This document shows positions 33,901 through 47,097 of a stretch of 64,000 bases of DNA, in pieces. The stretch is from Membranipora membranacea. Its lineage: Eukaryota; Bryozoa; Gymnolaemata; Cheilostomatida; Membraniporidae. Position 1 is the first letter of the stretch. Each line of letters starts with the position of its first letter. The DNA lies in contig OU612069.1 of the NCBI GenBank assembly GCA_914767715.1, positions 22,751,387 to 22,815,386 on the forward strand. Direction: 5' to 3'. Below the pieces are notes generated by a model. It ran no database searches. It saw only the letters and a program-made list of their open reading frames with translations, and was not told where the DNA came from. The translations under genes were made by a program, and so were the position numbers.

Positions 33901-36900
33901 ATGGCCTGCTCCTATGCTGCAGTAACAAGAGCTTGCAGGGGTGAGTTGTTACCTATGCCTAACTGACTGAATAATATCTACCAATTATTATCAGAGCTGT
34001 GTGTGTGAAGTTATTTTTGATGTTTTTTAAGTCCTAAATGATCTTGCCCCATATGATATTGGGAGACGTAGCTCTACTATCCATATCTAGCCTTTATGCT
34101 GCCTTTCATATGAGGGTTGATAGACAATAATTGGCTATACTCTCACCCTTGTACCAATCTACTACTACAGTGATTACTTACTGTTGACCTGGCCACAAAA
34201 GCTTTCATTTCCAGTCCTACTTAGTAGTTGGCTCAACAACACGGGGGCAGGAGTCTAGATAGGACAGCATTTTGATGTATTCTAATTCCACTTCTTCCCA
34301 TCAGAACCTCTATGCATAGGTAGTCCTGCGATATTAACCACTTTGACTCTGAACGTAGATACTGACCTTAAGACAAGTACATGCTTGCTAGGTCAGAATG
34401 TACGCATGCAAACATCGAGCTATACAGGTCTTCAAACAAACAGACAGAGCCCATGAAATCCTTGGCCTAATTGTGCGAAGTATAGGATCAACCTGAACTT
34501 TGACAGTGTGAATGGGTCAGGTGTACATCAACATTTATATTGTTTCATTTCTAAGAGATTTATATAACCAAAGGATACCAACCTTGAAAGCTCCCCCAGC
34601 TTGACTCAAACCCACAACTCCTGCAGCACTGAGTGCCCGGCAATGAAAAGCAAGTGCACTATGCGATTGCCATGATGAATGGTGTGCGAGTACCAAATCA
34701 AGAATATCTACTAATTCTTACTTGTTTCTAGACTCAATTCAATTCATCTCCCTCCTAGCAGGACTAATATGAGACATTAACTTTAATATCTGCTCTCCCA
34801 TTGATAACATTTCTATTCTGTAGGCTCAAAGCTTGGCTCATTACAATGGACGGCAGTAAGAGCTTACTGCAGCCAACAACCGAGACTCACCACACATCAC
34901 ACGATCAAACCTCGAGAACAGGATGACAGATGGAAAGGTAGGCACGTATATGATGCAGATTTTGTGTATGTAAATAGTTTATTGTGGTGTACCAAAGGCA
35001 ATACCTGTCCAAACGTTTCCGAGAATTCAACAAAATACTTTCTTTATGACTTTGAAGTCGATTTATATTGGCAGTGAGCGTGTAGTTCATAAGTTCAATG
35101 AAGGCTATCATAATTCTAGGCCAAGTCTATTGGTTATGTTTCATTGTCACATTTTGTGAATATTGTCATGATTCAATACTTGGTGGTTAAACAAGAGGTA
35201 GGGCTACTGTCTAGTATAATGCCAAGACCTCAGTTTAGCCGCTGTATTTTCTGAAAGTGAGTACTCATTGCAATTCTTGCTGGTGACCTCAAACCATGAC
35301 CTGAACTTAAATGCCCAGACTTACAGCATATCAAAGTGAAAAATATGATTTTACTTTGAATCTGTTATATTTGAGTTGGTTTCATCAAGGAGAAATGTTA
35401 TTCATCGGTTGCATGAACTGTAGGCTAACCTAAAGTATTTCGTTTTAAACCAGCATAAAGTGTCACATATCACCAAAAATCTATATCACTGCAGCTAACA
35501 GACATCTATATTATTTATTTACTTATAGAGGTTTTCTTAGAAGTGTACAGATAACAAAAAGTATTCTATTATAGGTAACTTGTTGACCCCTATATAGAGA
35601 TACAGGACCAGTTTGAGGCAAAAACCCCCGAGTGAGATTTGGGACAAGACTTCTGGCCCAAAACATGCTTACACTAGAACTCAAGCTTGCCCATTACCTA
35701 TGGTAGATGACAGAATTAGTCCTAGCATTATATCAGAACATTGATTAATGTGATATTGTTACAGAGGTTGACATGGAGAGAGTAGCCGATGAGGTAGATG
35801 TATGTATAGTAGGAGGAGGTCCAGCTGGTATGACTGCAGCTTGTCGCCTCATGCAGCTCGCTCAGCAGAACGACCAAGAGCTTAGAGTCTGCCTCGTCGA
35901 GAAATCTGCTGAAATCGGTATGGTAAAAATATCAAATAGTACATACTATATAGAATGTTTGAAAAGTTGTCAAACACCAGAATCTGATTTTAGTTTGAGG
36001 TTATTGTTTTATTGACAGCGAGATTTTTTTATTAATAGGTGGACATGAATTTAGCGTGTCTAGTCAGGCAAGGGTACTAGGGGACAGTGCCGCTATGTTC
36101 TCAGTCCATTTGCTAGTATGGTGCACTCTGAGCCTGTAGAATAAGGTATAAAATAAATGGTTTTATCTGTCTCAAAGGTTTGATCCGCTATCCTATGAAA
36201 TTATTGGCTACTCACACACTTTCAATAATTACAATATTAGGGAAAATTATACATTAAGTCTTAAACCCTGAGCAGATGTGTGTTTGTAGTTAGTTTTGGT
36301 GTCCCTGGTTCAACTTCTGTGTTGCCATTTGTCAGTGGGAAAGGCAATTGACCATCAACCTCTATACCATTCTCCATTTTACCTCCGTCGATCAACTCAG
36401 GACTAAAAACTTCAGCCCAAGTTTTATAATAATTTGGACCTGATCAGAGCTTACTATTGCCGTCATCAAATTGCTAAGTACAAAAAACGCCATGACTGCC
36501 GCATTTTCTATCTTAGTCACTTATTGTTGTCAAAGATTATTGCTTATATCTCAGCCACTTGCTTACAAGTTGACTGACCTTAATTTACTGTATAAGTCTT
36601 GTGGTGTCACTTAAGTCCACAACCCTTACAGTAATAAGGATATCAACCTTACATGATTATTTAATCGGGAAATACATTGGGAAACAATCATTCCCCAGAA
36701 ATTATAGTAGAAGGAATTGATGAGAGGAGTGTTATACTAAGTACATCTAAGGAGGGAAAGTTAATATCAACTGGTATGAACTGTGACTCAACCATCTCAA
36801 CATGATGATTACCAAGCTTGCCACTAATGACATCATCTTGTTTTTATTTTAGGGGGCCACATATTGTCTGGTGCTTGTATTGAGACCAAAGCCTTGGAGG

Positions 36901-39900
36901 AGCTTTTCCCTGACTGGAAGGAGAGAGGGGCACCTCTACACACGCCCGTAACCAAAGACAAATTCTCTATTCTCACTAAAAATAAAGCTTTTCCAATTCC
37001 AGTCCTCCCAGGTGAGTGAATGAACAAATGCACCTGCCCATGTGGTTATGTGAAGCAAAGTAAAATCATTAGTAAGACTGCATGAGAAATGTATCCTTAG
37101 ATTGTGACTGTGTTACCACTCTGCGCCTCTGCAAACTGTTCAGGCATACACTCGTCTCTGCAGCATAGGGCGTGAATTGATTCACCTCAACTGAGTACCT
37201 AATTCGTAAAACGATGATAACCCATAATTTGGAAATATATGGGCCTAAATGGAACACTTGCTTTGTAATCTGATAACACTGCACTCTTGTAGTTGTCTTA
37301 CTTGATGGAACGCAGCGCCACCATCGCTGTGCTGCAGAGATAGACTATGTCACAAGGCTATCCTGCAGGCAGAGTGCTGTGTTACATCAAAGTTTTTAAT
37401 CTAAATTGCTGACTTTATAGCCAGGTTCGTGTTCATGAATACTTCACTATATGGACAGCAACTTTGTTTTCTTAAGTAAGCACATCAGCAAGACATCCAT
37501 ATGTCGGTCAATAAGAATTCAGTTACACAACAATTTATTCTTTAGTTGTTTGAAGTAACCAGTAATTTGGTTATGTAACGGAGGGATTATGCGTTTATGC
37601 AATAGTATATTCAGATTTGTCCCCTCCCTGATGTAAAGGAAACAACTCATGCTTTATTGAAAGCCACGCTAAACTTGTGACAAAAGAGGAACTAGAATAC
37701 TTTAGATCATTGGAGAGTAAAGTTGTTCTGGTTATGACTATCAATAACAAGTATTATAATAGCGCCATAATGTGTAGTAATAATAATTATACCGATAAAA
37801 GTAGAATTAATAATGTTTTTAATAGTTTTTTGTTTTATTTGTGACATAGGAATGCCAGTCTATAATCACGGTAACTATGTAGTGAGACTAGGTAATGTAG
37901 TGAAGTGGCTCTCTGATCAGGCCGAGGAGTTAGGAGTAGAGATATATCCGGGTACCGCTGCTGCTGAGGTATTATATCATGAGGATGGCAGCGTTAAAGG
38001 TATCGCTACTAATGACGTCGGCATCGCTAAAGATGGATCTCCTAAAGTAAGTCACTATATATGGATGTTTAAGATTGATTGATTATCGGTTGCTTGACTG
38101 AGCAGCCTATTTTAAATTCTTGCTGTTTAAATATGTCACATAAGCTATGAGTCATATAAGAATCCCACTGCCCGTTCACATTGAGGGATTAAAGTGCAAA
38201 GCAACTTTTACTTTCATTGTGGAATGCACATTAATTTGATTAACCCCCTAGTTGGGGTTGAGCCTAGATTGTCATCATCAACATCATTTAAAAATATTAA
38301 TGAAATATTTTTTCAATCATATCCTTCTCAGGATAACTTTGAGAGAGGTATGGAGTTACATGCTAAGGTTACTATATTCGGTGAGGGCTGCCACGGTCAG
38401 CTGGCTAAGACTCTCTACAGAGATCTTGATCTGAGAAAGGATTGTGAGGTGCAGACTTATGGAATCGGTAAGTGATTGAATAAATATGTTATGGTGCCAT
38501 ATCATATTATTATATTATTATTATATTGTGTCATGATACTGATATTAGTTTGTCACAGCTGAGATTTTATTGTTCACGCTATCAAGTTGAGATGAATATT
38601 TGTGACAGCATTGTTATAACTTAGATATAGTGAGGTTGAAAGAAAAGTTCTAATCCATTGCACAAGTCACAACTTGTCAGTTCTACTGAGGCTATTTGAA
38701 AATGACATTGGAAAAATATCTGATTTTGGACAAATTGCTATCCATGTTTGCTATATTGCAACACAATATTTAGTAGCAACGCTTACATTCACTAGCAGTA
38801 GATATATCAATGGCTAGTTACTCTAGTGAGTCTTATGTTTGTACTCTCTGATTTATAAACACGGAGGATTTTGATAGGCTGTCTGATAAGACACTTACCA
38901 CTGATTTTACGTTGATTTGGATTCTTTGGATATTTATTTACTATTGTGATGTGCACACATTATACTGTTTTAACTCAGTTTTCTATGATCTTTTTTTTGT
39001 GTGTGACAGGTTTTAAGGAAGTATGGGAGATAGATCCAGCACATCACATACCCGGTATGGTGGAGCACACTATAGGCTGGCCTTTAGATAGGTGTACATA
39101 CGGAGGATCGTTCCTATATCATCTCGGGCCAGAGGAAGGTGATAATCTCATCGCTGTCGGCATGGTCGTAAGTAGCCTACTACAGGGTCAATGACAATGA
39201 TAGTACAGTTTCATTTAGCTTCAGAAGATCACTAGCAGTGATTCCTAAGAATGATCAATAACAGTGGCGACTGACAAAACAGAAATTGAAACACTTAACT
39301 CACATTTTTCCAAGATATGAATTTTACTTGAATTCTATGGTTTTTATTGTAATGTAACCCGTATTTAACGTTGCATGCATCTTGACATTAATCAAAATTA
39401 AGATATTTTTGGTTTAAGCTAAGGGAATAAAAAACTGATAATCTTTCGTTTCCGCGTATATAGCACATGTTTCTATTCCCCAGTAGTGTGTTTGCCCTAT
39501 CAGACTTGTTCCAAGGCTGATTTTTTTAGATTTATAGTTTAAGAGAAACTATGTTCAGTACTGCCCTATCAGAATCAGATAAGCTACTCGCTCCCAAATG
39601 ACCTTACTGGCAATTGAATTTAAAAAATCCTTTCTCTAAATCTCTGTCTGATCTGATATTATGTAAAAGATCTGAGTCTCTGGAGTTAGATCTGACTGTA
39701 TCTATATATAGCCTGTGTATTGGTATTTATAGTTTGTGTTTTTTTTTTGGACAGGTTGGCTTGGACTACACAAACCCATACTTATCACCATTCAGAGAAT
39801 TCCAGAGATTTAAGCACCACCCATCGATGAACAAATACTTCCAGAATGGAACCAGAATATCTTACGGTGAGTGAATTAGGGTGTAGATAACATTCGTCAA

Positions 39901-42900
39901 TTTTATATAGTTCTGCGATACACCACTCAGTCTAACATCTTTTGTATAGGTTAATACTGATTTCTAAATATGGTCAGATTTGCTTACATTTACAGAAAAC
40001 TCTGAAGTCGTTCATTGAAATCACTGAATTCTCAGACAAATAATTGTCATAGTACAATCCAGCTTCAGTGTGTCTTAGGTAAGAGGTGGTATGATTGGTA
40101 AGTTTTTGAAGGGAGATCTTGTCTGGACAATCAGCTTCCTGAGTATTCAGATTGACAGACAGTGTCTAAAAATTCTGGATTGCTGATTGCGCCTTGGTAA
40201 TCAACAAACTATCCTTTCTCCCAGGATCTCTCCCACCTCATCTCATTATCTAACATTTGTTAGGACTATCTGCTGTGATCAGTCTGTTGTTGTTACACAT
40301 CTTTGACAGACCCCTAAGTAAAATAAATGTGTGTTCATTCTTCACTCAACAGAATATGTAAAGTAGAATTGACAATTGATCCTAGATGTTCTCTATATTC
40401 CTTCTATGTTCAATTGTTCATTTAATTTTACTGCCCCCAACATTCGTGTTGCAAATCACAGACGATAGGCAAGAAGTAAGGTAGGAACATGGCAAATAGA
40501 TGGTTCAAGTTTTCTTGTAGTCTGTGACAAATGAATAGTTTTCATCTTCCTACAATCATTGATCTTCATAACTCTTACCATTGTCCTATTTATTTACTTT
40601 AGGTGCTCGAGCGTTGAACGAGGGGGGTATACAGTCCATCCCTAAGTTAGCCTTCCCAGGTGGTGTACTAGTAGGCTGTAGTCCTGGGTTTATGAACGTA
40701 GCTAAGATTAAAGGCACACACAACGCCATGAAGTCTGCTCTAGTCGCTGCTGACAGTGTATATGATACAATCGTCAACAAGAGCGACAGCTCACAAACCG
40801 CTGGTATGTATAAATTCACTAACATATACCGTAATATCTCACTTTTAAATCAGCAAGCTTGTAAGTTTAGCTTTGACAAGTTTCTTTGCAAAGATACGCC
40901 TGTATCCTTTTCATTGTACAGACAAACTTGAGGAGCATAAGGGTAAATATGACATAAATATGAGCCACAACCATATGTATCATTCTTTCGTTTATTAATA
41001 CATGGTGATTTTAAAATGAGGTATTACGATATATGCAGTAAGATCCAGTTTGATAATTTGCTTTAACTCAGAGTTGCTCCCCTCAACTGGTCACTCGGCA
41101 CACTCAATCTAACTAACAGGCAATCCTGTGCCAGGCTGTCACCATGTCAAAACTTCTCAAAGGTGATTTATTAGTTTTCCCACTAACCCAGATTTGTTTG
41201 CAGTCAGATCACTGATCAGTGTGAGTATGCTGATCATGGTTGTCTGATAGGGCAAGGAAACTCATCTTCATTGCTCTTCATAAAATGGTTTTGTGTAACA
41301 GTTCTCAACTAGTTATATGACTGCTTGGAACCTCATTAAGAAAACCTACAGTTAATACTTTGACTTACAGGATTATATGCTGAAGATTATGAGCAAAATA
41401 TTAAAGACTCCTGGATGTGGAAAGATCTGAAGAAAGTAAGAAATGCTCGTCCATCATTCCACACCGGTCTCGGTATGTTAGACTTTATTATTTATTATAA
41501 TCTCCTCTTTGGCAGTTACTCTCATTCTTCACAATGCATCCCACAAAGCTCATAGAAATCCGACAACCCTCACATGATATCCCACAATCCTTACAAGATA
41601 TCCCACAATATTTACACAGTATCCCACAATGCAAATATGATGCACTTTGGTTGGACTAAGATGCAGTTCTGCTAACTTATGTAATGTAGCCAATATAATC
41701 TTTGTCATATGATATTGATCTGCTTCAATCTCCAACAGAAAACTGTCACTTTTGTTTTAATATATGTGACACAGAATAAGTTATTTCTTCGCCCAAGATA
41801 GCTCCTCTGTCAAAGTATTAAGGAAGAGAATGAGGTTATTGTCTAATGCTGATGGCAGATTGTTGTTTGGTTGTAACACACATTCTAATGTGTATGTTGT
41901 TTTACAGGCTGGTACGGCGGAATGGCGTATACAGGATTATTCTCAATGTTACTGGGAGGTAGAGAACCCTGGACTCTGCATCATAAAGGTCAGTGGTAGC
42001 GTAATGCTAAATGATCTACATGGTGATCTACATGGTGATCTACATAATGATCTACATAGTGATCTAGCATAATGATCTACATGGCTGTAGGATATGAATG
42101 TATGCTACAGCGGCTCGTGGGTAGCCAGGGTTCCCAGATGATGTACAGATAACTTAGTTTGATTTGCTTTTTATGGAGTTATCTTTTCATGCAAGGCCCT
42201 TTGCTGGAATCTGACTGTTTTCAACAAATTACATAACTTTATTGGTGTCCAAGGTGTTTACAGATGTTCAAAACTATTACGAACAATGTTTCACTGTCCC
42301 AGTTATCACCTGACTTTCAACTGGATGTGACCAAGAGTTCCCTTTCATCAAGTGTTCCCTTTTGGGTCTAGGCGCTTAGACTATCTATTTATATACACTG
42401 TAAACCTTCTCTCTAATGCATTCAAGGATCTGACATATTGATGATTATTTGCAGGACCTGATCACGCCAGTCTAAAGCCAGCTAAGGATTGCACACCTAT
42501 AGAATATCCTAAACCTGATGGACAGACCAGCTACGATCTGCTGAGCTCGGTGGCTCTCACCGGTACTAACCACGATGGAGATCAGCCTCCTCATCTAACG
42601 CTACGTGACGATGACGTCCCCGTAAATAATAACCTGGCTATGTTTGATGGTCCTGAGGGTAGATTCTGTCCTGCAGGTGAGTGATCGGTTGGTTAACTTT
42701 TCAATAATTCTAAGTTACATTAGAGCGGCCGTGGTGCAATGGATAAAGGATGGGTCTTTCAATCGAGAGGCCCCGCGATCGATTGCCGGTCAGACCACGG
42801 TGGTGCCAGGAAGAGCATCTGACCTCAAGTGTTCCTGTGCCTCATCAGGGTCCAGTCTGTAGAGCCTTCCTGATACCGGAAGCAAAAATCCAAGCACCAT

Positions 42901-43774
42901 CAAGCTTTCTCACTTGGTATCACAGGGTATCGAGACTATAAATGGTGGTGAGATTAGAGAAAAGTCAAAGTGTTAGAATATTTGTATTTTTCCTATGCTT
43001 ATGATTTGATATTTTACAAGATACCAAACAGCCTCAAATAATATCTATCACTTTTCTGGGAACACGAAAGGAGTTAATATTGGCTACAGCTTAGTTTAGC
43101 TAATATTTGGGCGACTTAGCACCAATTTTAGCTAACTATCGTCGGAGTTTATATAAAATAATGAGGTTGATCCTATGTTAGCTAGCTAATAATTTTCTTA
43201 CAAAAGTCATGCGCGAATTGGCAAACCTATCCACCTGCAAATTCTTCTCCCCTCATATCATATCATACCATTAGATATAGCAATATAGAGTAGCATGGGG
43301 CAGAGAGAATTTTTTTAAGCCACCACATATTTTTATTTAAACAATCCTACAGAGTTCTGAATTTTTTTTTCCCATTTTTGTACATGTCCACTTCTTACGG
43401 CCAGTATTTACACCAAATCAAAGTGTAATATCTCTTTCATCGCTGGTTATCGGCCTTATTTATTTACAGGTTTATATGACCATGTTTTTATTACAGGTGT
43501 ATATGAATAAGTTTTTTTATTACAGGTGTATATGAGTATGTTTTTTATTACAGGTGTATATGAGTATTTTTTTATTTCCAGGTGTATATGACAATGTTTA
43601 TTATTTCCAGGTGTATATGAGTACGTAGACAATGAAGAAGGAGAGGGTAAACACCTGGTTATTAACGCACAGAACTGTATCCACTGTAAGACATGTGACA
43701 TTAAGGACCCCAGTCAGAATATAAACTGGGTATGTCCCCAGGGCGGAGAAGGCCCCGCCTACAGCGGAATGTAG
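33901..43774 (+). CDS. ETFDH: Electron transfer flavoprotein:ubiquinone oxidoreductase, mitochondrial (612 aa)
   Basis: Thirteen coding exons: 33901-33940, 34824-34937, 35765-35917, 36853-37011, 37850-38046, 38332-38467, 39010-39167, 39755-39866, 40603-40803, 41371-41472, 41908-41988, 42455-42676 and 43611-43774. They join in frame to 613 codons including stop, close to the 617 aa of human ETFDH. The first exon starts a basic mitochondrial presequence ([14 protein letters not shown]). The FAD Rossmann motif GGGPAG is at residues 68-73. The 4Fe-4S ligands C556, C581, C584 and C587 (CIHCKTC) match human C561, C586, C589 and C592. The C-terminal GPAYSGM matches the family. The inner-membrane enzyme passes electrons from acyl-CoA and amino-acid dehydrogenases, via ETF, to ubiquinone. 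Every exon boundary was checked for phase. Introns carry a SINE, short tandem repeats and, before the last exon, a tandem array of decoy acceptors. Confidence 0.97.
41565..41630. repeat. Short tandem repeat in an ETFDH intron
   Basis: Three imperfect copies of a roughly 21-base unit containing (A/G)TATCCCACAAT. Confidence 0.7.
42010..42080. repeat. 12-base tandem repeat near an ETFDH splice donor
   Basis: Five to six copies of ATGATCTACATG-like units begin about 20 bases after the donor that follows the exon at 41908-41988. Confidence 0.8.
42723..42960 (+). mobile_element. tRNA-derived SINE in an ETFDH intron
   Basis: The tRNA-like head at about 42725-42800 has an A box TGGTGCAATGGATAAAGG and a degenerate B box (GATCGATTGCC). 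A non-tRNA body follows, ending near 42960. It is a different family from the SINE at 21189/48286 and lies in the sense orientation of ETFDH, in the intron before the last exon. Confidence 0.7.
43462..43620 (+). repeat. Tandem array of 3' splice sites before the last ETFDH exon
   Basis: A 27-29 base unit, TTATTACAGGTGTATATGA plus spacer, is repeated about six times. Each copy contains a pyrimidine-rich tract, an AG and the first ten bases of the exon. AG-terminated acceptors end at 43469, 43496, 43525, 43553, 43581 and 43610. Only the last gives the family's GVYEYV reading. Choosing 43470, 43497 or 43554 as exon start stays in frame but meets a stop, and 43526 or 43582 shifts the frame. Confidence 0.9.
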
Positions 43775-44885
43775 CAAACGCATACATGCTTCACTCTTTT
43801 CTTCCCTTTTTTCCTGACTCATTTAGAGTGTGGAGGCTCAAGCTTATTTTAAGAGTTGTTGTCATCCTGCTCCAACAATGCTTCTCAAATAAGCCACACT
43901 GGAGCACAAGCTATGTTGGTCATTATTCCATACCCTCATGTGCGTCTTTGCGACTGGACAGGACTTCCACCCACTATTAACCCTTAGGCAGCTCAATATT
44001 GCACATTTCTGACCTCGAAAAATTTAAAACAAAGAACACACTGTCAATTGAAAACACATCATCATCATATGGGATTATTTTTTTGTCATTGTAACTTTTG
44101 TCGGTTATCAACAATTTAGCAGACAATAAAATATATGAGCAAACAAGAATCAGGAGTGGAGTTTCAATGTAACAATATAAATCGGAATAAAAATCATGAT
44201 AGCCTTTTATTTTACTGGCAGTTGATTGATGCCATGCCCATACAGCCATTGTCATCATATTGGACTCATTTGACACCACAATAAAGCATTATCTAATACT
44301 TTACACATAGCCTAGTTCACTCTGCCACGAGAACAAGGCTACTTACTATACACAGATGAAAAACTTTAATTTACCGATCAAGTCGCTTGGGCATATAAGA
44401 CTAGATGCAACATAATAAATCTTGTGAATTTGCCAAAAATATTAAAGTCAAGGATAGCTACATATGTATGACCATAGACAAAACACATGTCTATGTGTAT
44501 GACCTGTTACCTTCACATGAAATGCCATAATTGCCAGTTTAATAAGGCAGAAATTCTTGAGCTAAATTCTGATAGAAACGTAATAAGAAGAAACCCAATG
44601 TAATATGGTTGGGAATATAACTCTTTATTACTGACTAATGTAAAAAGTTCTTGACAAAGCAAGCATAAGGAATCAATCCGAATTTGTTTAAAAGTTTACA
44701 CGTTGGTATGGAATTTTAGTTTCACAATATGATCCTAGGATTTGCCACTCTCGATGGTATAAGTTTTTAATAACCACATGTTTTTCCAGGTCGTTGGTGT
44801 TTTTTAAAGTTCGATTGTAAGATTGTCTTGATCAGATTTTGTTTGCTCTCATCTTTGAATTGCACAGGTTGTTTATTTTCATGTA
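43775..44885. other. ETFDH 3' region, convergent spacer
   Basis: AATAAA hexamers at about 44124, 44186 and 44279 are candidate ETFDH polyadenylation signals. On the minus strand, AATAAA at about 44892-44887 lies some 65 bases past the stop of the first eight-Cys gene. No other coding signal is seen. Confidence 0.5.
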
Positions 44886-44955
44886 AGTTTTATTAAGGAA
44901 AATAAAGTACAGAAATAAATAGGTCAAGTGCATGATGATTGAGGAGGTTTGCAAT

Positions 44956-45722
44956 TCATTGCAGTGTTTCATTGCGCAATAGCATATCCTCAAATTTGGA
45001 AATATCAGATTTTCTTATCCAACAGTTAGGTGCTAAGGCTATACGATAAGCCCTGAGACCATCACAGTATCTGTAACACTGTGTTAGATTATACACCCTG
45101 GAAGAGTCGGTACAGGAATCACATCCCACAGCGCAGGAACATTTCATATTATATGTCCGATCGTCGCGGAGACGGTTGATCATTGTATCCTCTGGCAATC
45201 TTTCACATATACCTGTTGATGCTCTCGTTATTAAATATATCAGTTGTATACCGAACAGGGTGAATAGCACGCTCATCTAAAAAGAAAAAAATGGGTTATT
45301 TGATAAAACCTTAGAGGTTTCACAATTGTGTTGTTGGAGTTGTCTGCTATGACTCCTAAGAGAGTCTCTTTATTTCCCCTATCGTATTTGCTGTGTTCAA
45401 ATTACACATTGCAAATTCTATACTTATGGACATAAGCATAAGCCAAGGGTTACAGACTACATACAGTGATCTTTTTCTGCCATTCGGTGATAGAGCCTAG
45501 TGTACAACGCAACCAACAATATTTTAAGTGCTAAAATGTTGCCTGAGATGATGGTAGCAATAGAAGCACTAATATCACTTCATTATCATGTTGATAATGA
45601 AAGGCTATTGCCATCAACCTTGCAACGTTTTAACACTTTTATTAGCCAACCCATTAATATTTCTAAATATCTATAATGGCGATATTTTTCAAGCTTACCG
45701 ATGGCTGAATATGAATCTTCAT
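44956..45722 (-). CDS. Secreted eight-cysteine peptide, paralogue A (114 aa)
   Basis: I do not recognise this family. Two exons: 45722-45699 encodes MKIHIQPS, and 45276-44956 starts immediately after a TTTTCTTTTTAG acceptor, in phase 0. The N-terminus is hydrophobic (VLFTLFGIQLIYLI), a probable signal peptide cleaved near TRASTG. The mature part has cysteines spaced C-x21-C-x-C-x3-C-x2-C-x11-C-x3-C-x13-C, with the conserved cores CSCA(V/L)GCDSC and YNLT(Q/H)CYR(Y/F)C. The NLT triplet is a possible N-glycosylation site. Exon structure and spacing are identical to paralogue B (50429-51082). A TATATAAG box at 45806-45799 lies about 80 bases upstream of the ATG. An even number of cysteines and secretion suggest a disulphide-stabilised peptide; a defence, signalling or other role cannot be told apart. 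Confidence 0.75.
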
Positions 45723-45798
45723 ACTGACGACTGGAGTTGTGCTGTGAACTAGTGTATGATCTGACTGTGACTGGTGTATGAACTTGGTCAAGGTTGAG

Positions 45799-45806
45799 CT
45801 TATATA
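45799..45806 (-). promoter_or_regulatory. TATA box of eight-Cys gene A
   Basis: On the minus strand, ACTATATAAG is embedded in a block (GACAAGTAGGACAGACTATA) that is conserved at the same place before paralogue B. Confidence 0.7.
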
Positions 45807-46902
45807 GTCTGTCCTACTTGTCAAAACATCTCTACTCCACAATAATACCCACTGACCAGATAACTAATCTATAACTAAACCAGCATGCTTTATCAGCCTA
45901 TATATTTTTTGTGTGATGGTGTCCTAAGTTTTTAACCTTGTAATTAAGAATAGGTGCGTCAACTTACGGGTCATGATTAAGAGACAACGGTACGCCCCGA
46001 CAGCAGGCGCCTGGGCTGAATTCAAATTGGATAATATATTACGATAATAGCCAGGGTCCTCAAGCTGATGCCGTGTCTCCTAATTTATCTGTTTAAAAGA
46101 ACCTCCCTACACAAGAGAGGCGATGTATATATACACTAGTTGTTACCAGTGGAGGGGAAAAATCCAAATGTAGGCAGACATGAAATTGATCAAACTTGAT
46201 CTAACGTTTGTATGTGATATTTATCCCATTGGACATGTGTATTGTCTGGGTTTAATGTTAACAGTTAACTATTGATACAGTCCAGGTTTTTTGTCGATAA
46301 TTCGATCAATTTTGATTGGATTTTGAAATTGGAAATTGAAAATAACAATAGATGGGGCCATAGATTTAGCAGCTTGTCCTGAACAGTTTGATACTAGTTT
46401 TAAGCAAAACAAATGTTTGAAGAAGAAATATCATCAAGTCGATTACAAGATGCTGCTAATTGTAATGCAATTTCCAAATTCAAAATCTAATCAAAATTGA
46501 TCGAGGTATGAACAAAAAACCTGGATTGTGGACAGTAAATCAATGGGAGCATCATTGCTTCTACGCCCTCCAATGTCGTTACGTCGCCAATAATTAATTG
46601 CCTCACTTCAGCTGTATATGATGTCCTGTCTAGGCTTATTATGAAAACTATGGTGGAAAATTAGGCATATCAAAGGTTTTTCTTCGCTCCCAATGGTATG
46701 TTATTAATAAATCCGACACCAGGTGTTAGATAAGATAACTCAGGATAAATTTAGAGATCCTGTCTATAGAAGTTTTTATCATCATCTCACATTTTGTTTG
46801 TTAAGAACTTACTTATTATAGAATGAGTGATGTCTCTATCTTGATGTTTCAGTCAAAATAATAGTCTGCAATTGCAAAACGATGCCCATTATTCAACTTG
46901 TT

Positions 46903-47006
46903 AGCACAGCCAGCCCTTAAAAGCGTACAGGATGGCGATCGCGGCCGTAGGCTACAGCCTACAGCCGCGATCGCCATCCCGAACGCTTTTAAGGGCTGGC
47001 TGTGCT
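46903..47006. repeat. Long near-perfect foldback, 51-base arms
   Basis: 46903-46953 is the reverse complement of 46956-47006 with three mismatches and a 2-base centre. It is GC-rich (core GGCGATCGCGGC) in AT-rich surroundings and would form a very stable cruciform or hairpin. It interrupts the segmental duplication between its two blocks. No open frame of note; it is probably a foldback insertion. Confidence 0.9.
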
Positions 47007-47048
47007 TTTTAGGGGTGAATTCTGGACCTGTTATATGTAGTTCACCCT

Positions 47049-47097
47049 TAGCCCTGTTGACACGGCTTCTGGTTTTGTGGCCGTGTGAACAGGGCTA
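47049..47097. repeat. Second hairpin next to the long foldback
   Basis: Arms TAGCCCTGTTGACACGGC (47049-47066) and 47080-47097 pair with one mismatch around a 13-base loop. The pairing extends loosely outward through TTCACCC and CACCCT. Confidence 0.8.

Noticed and set aside
43977-44279. 100-codon minus-strand frame downstream of ETFDH
   Set aside because: It overlaps the ETFDH 3' region with polyadenylation signals, has AT-driven composition and no recognisable domain.
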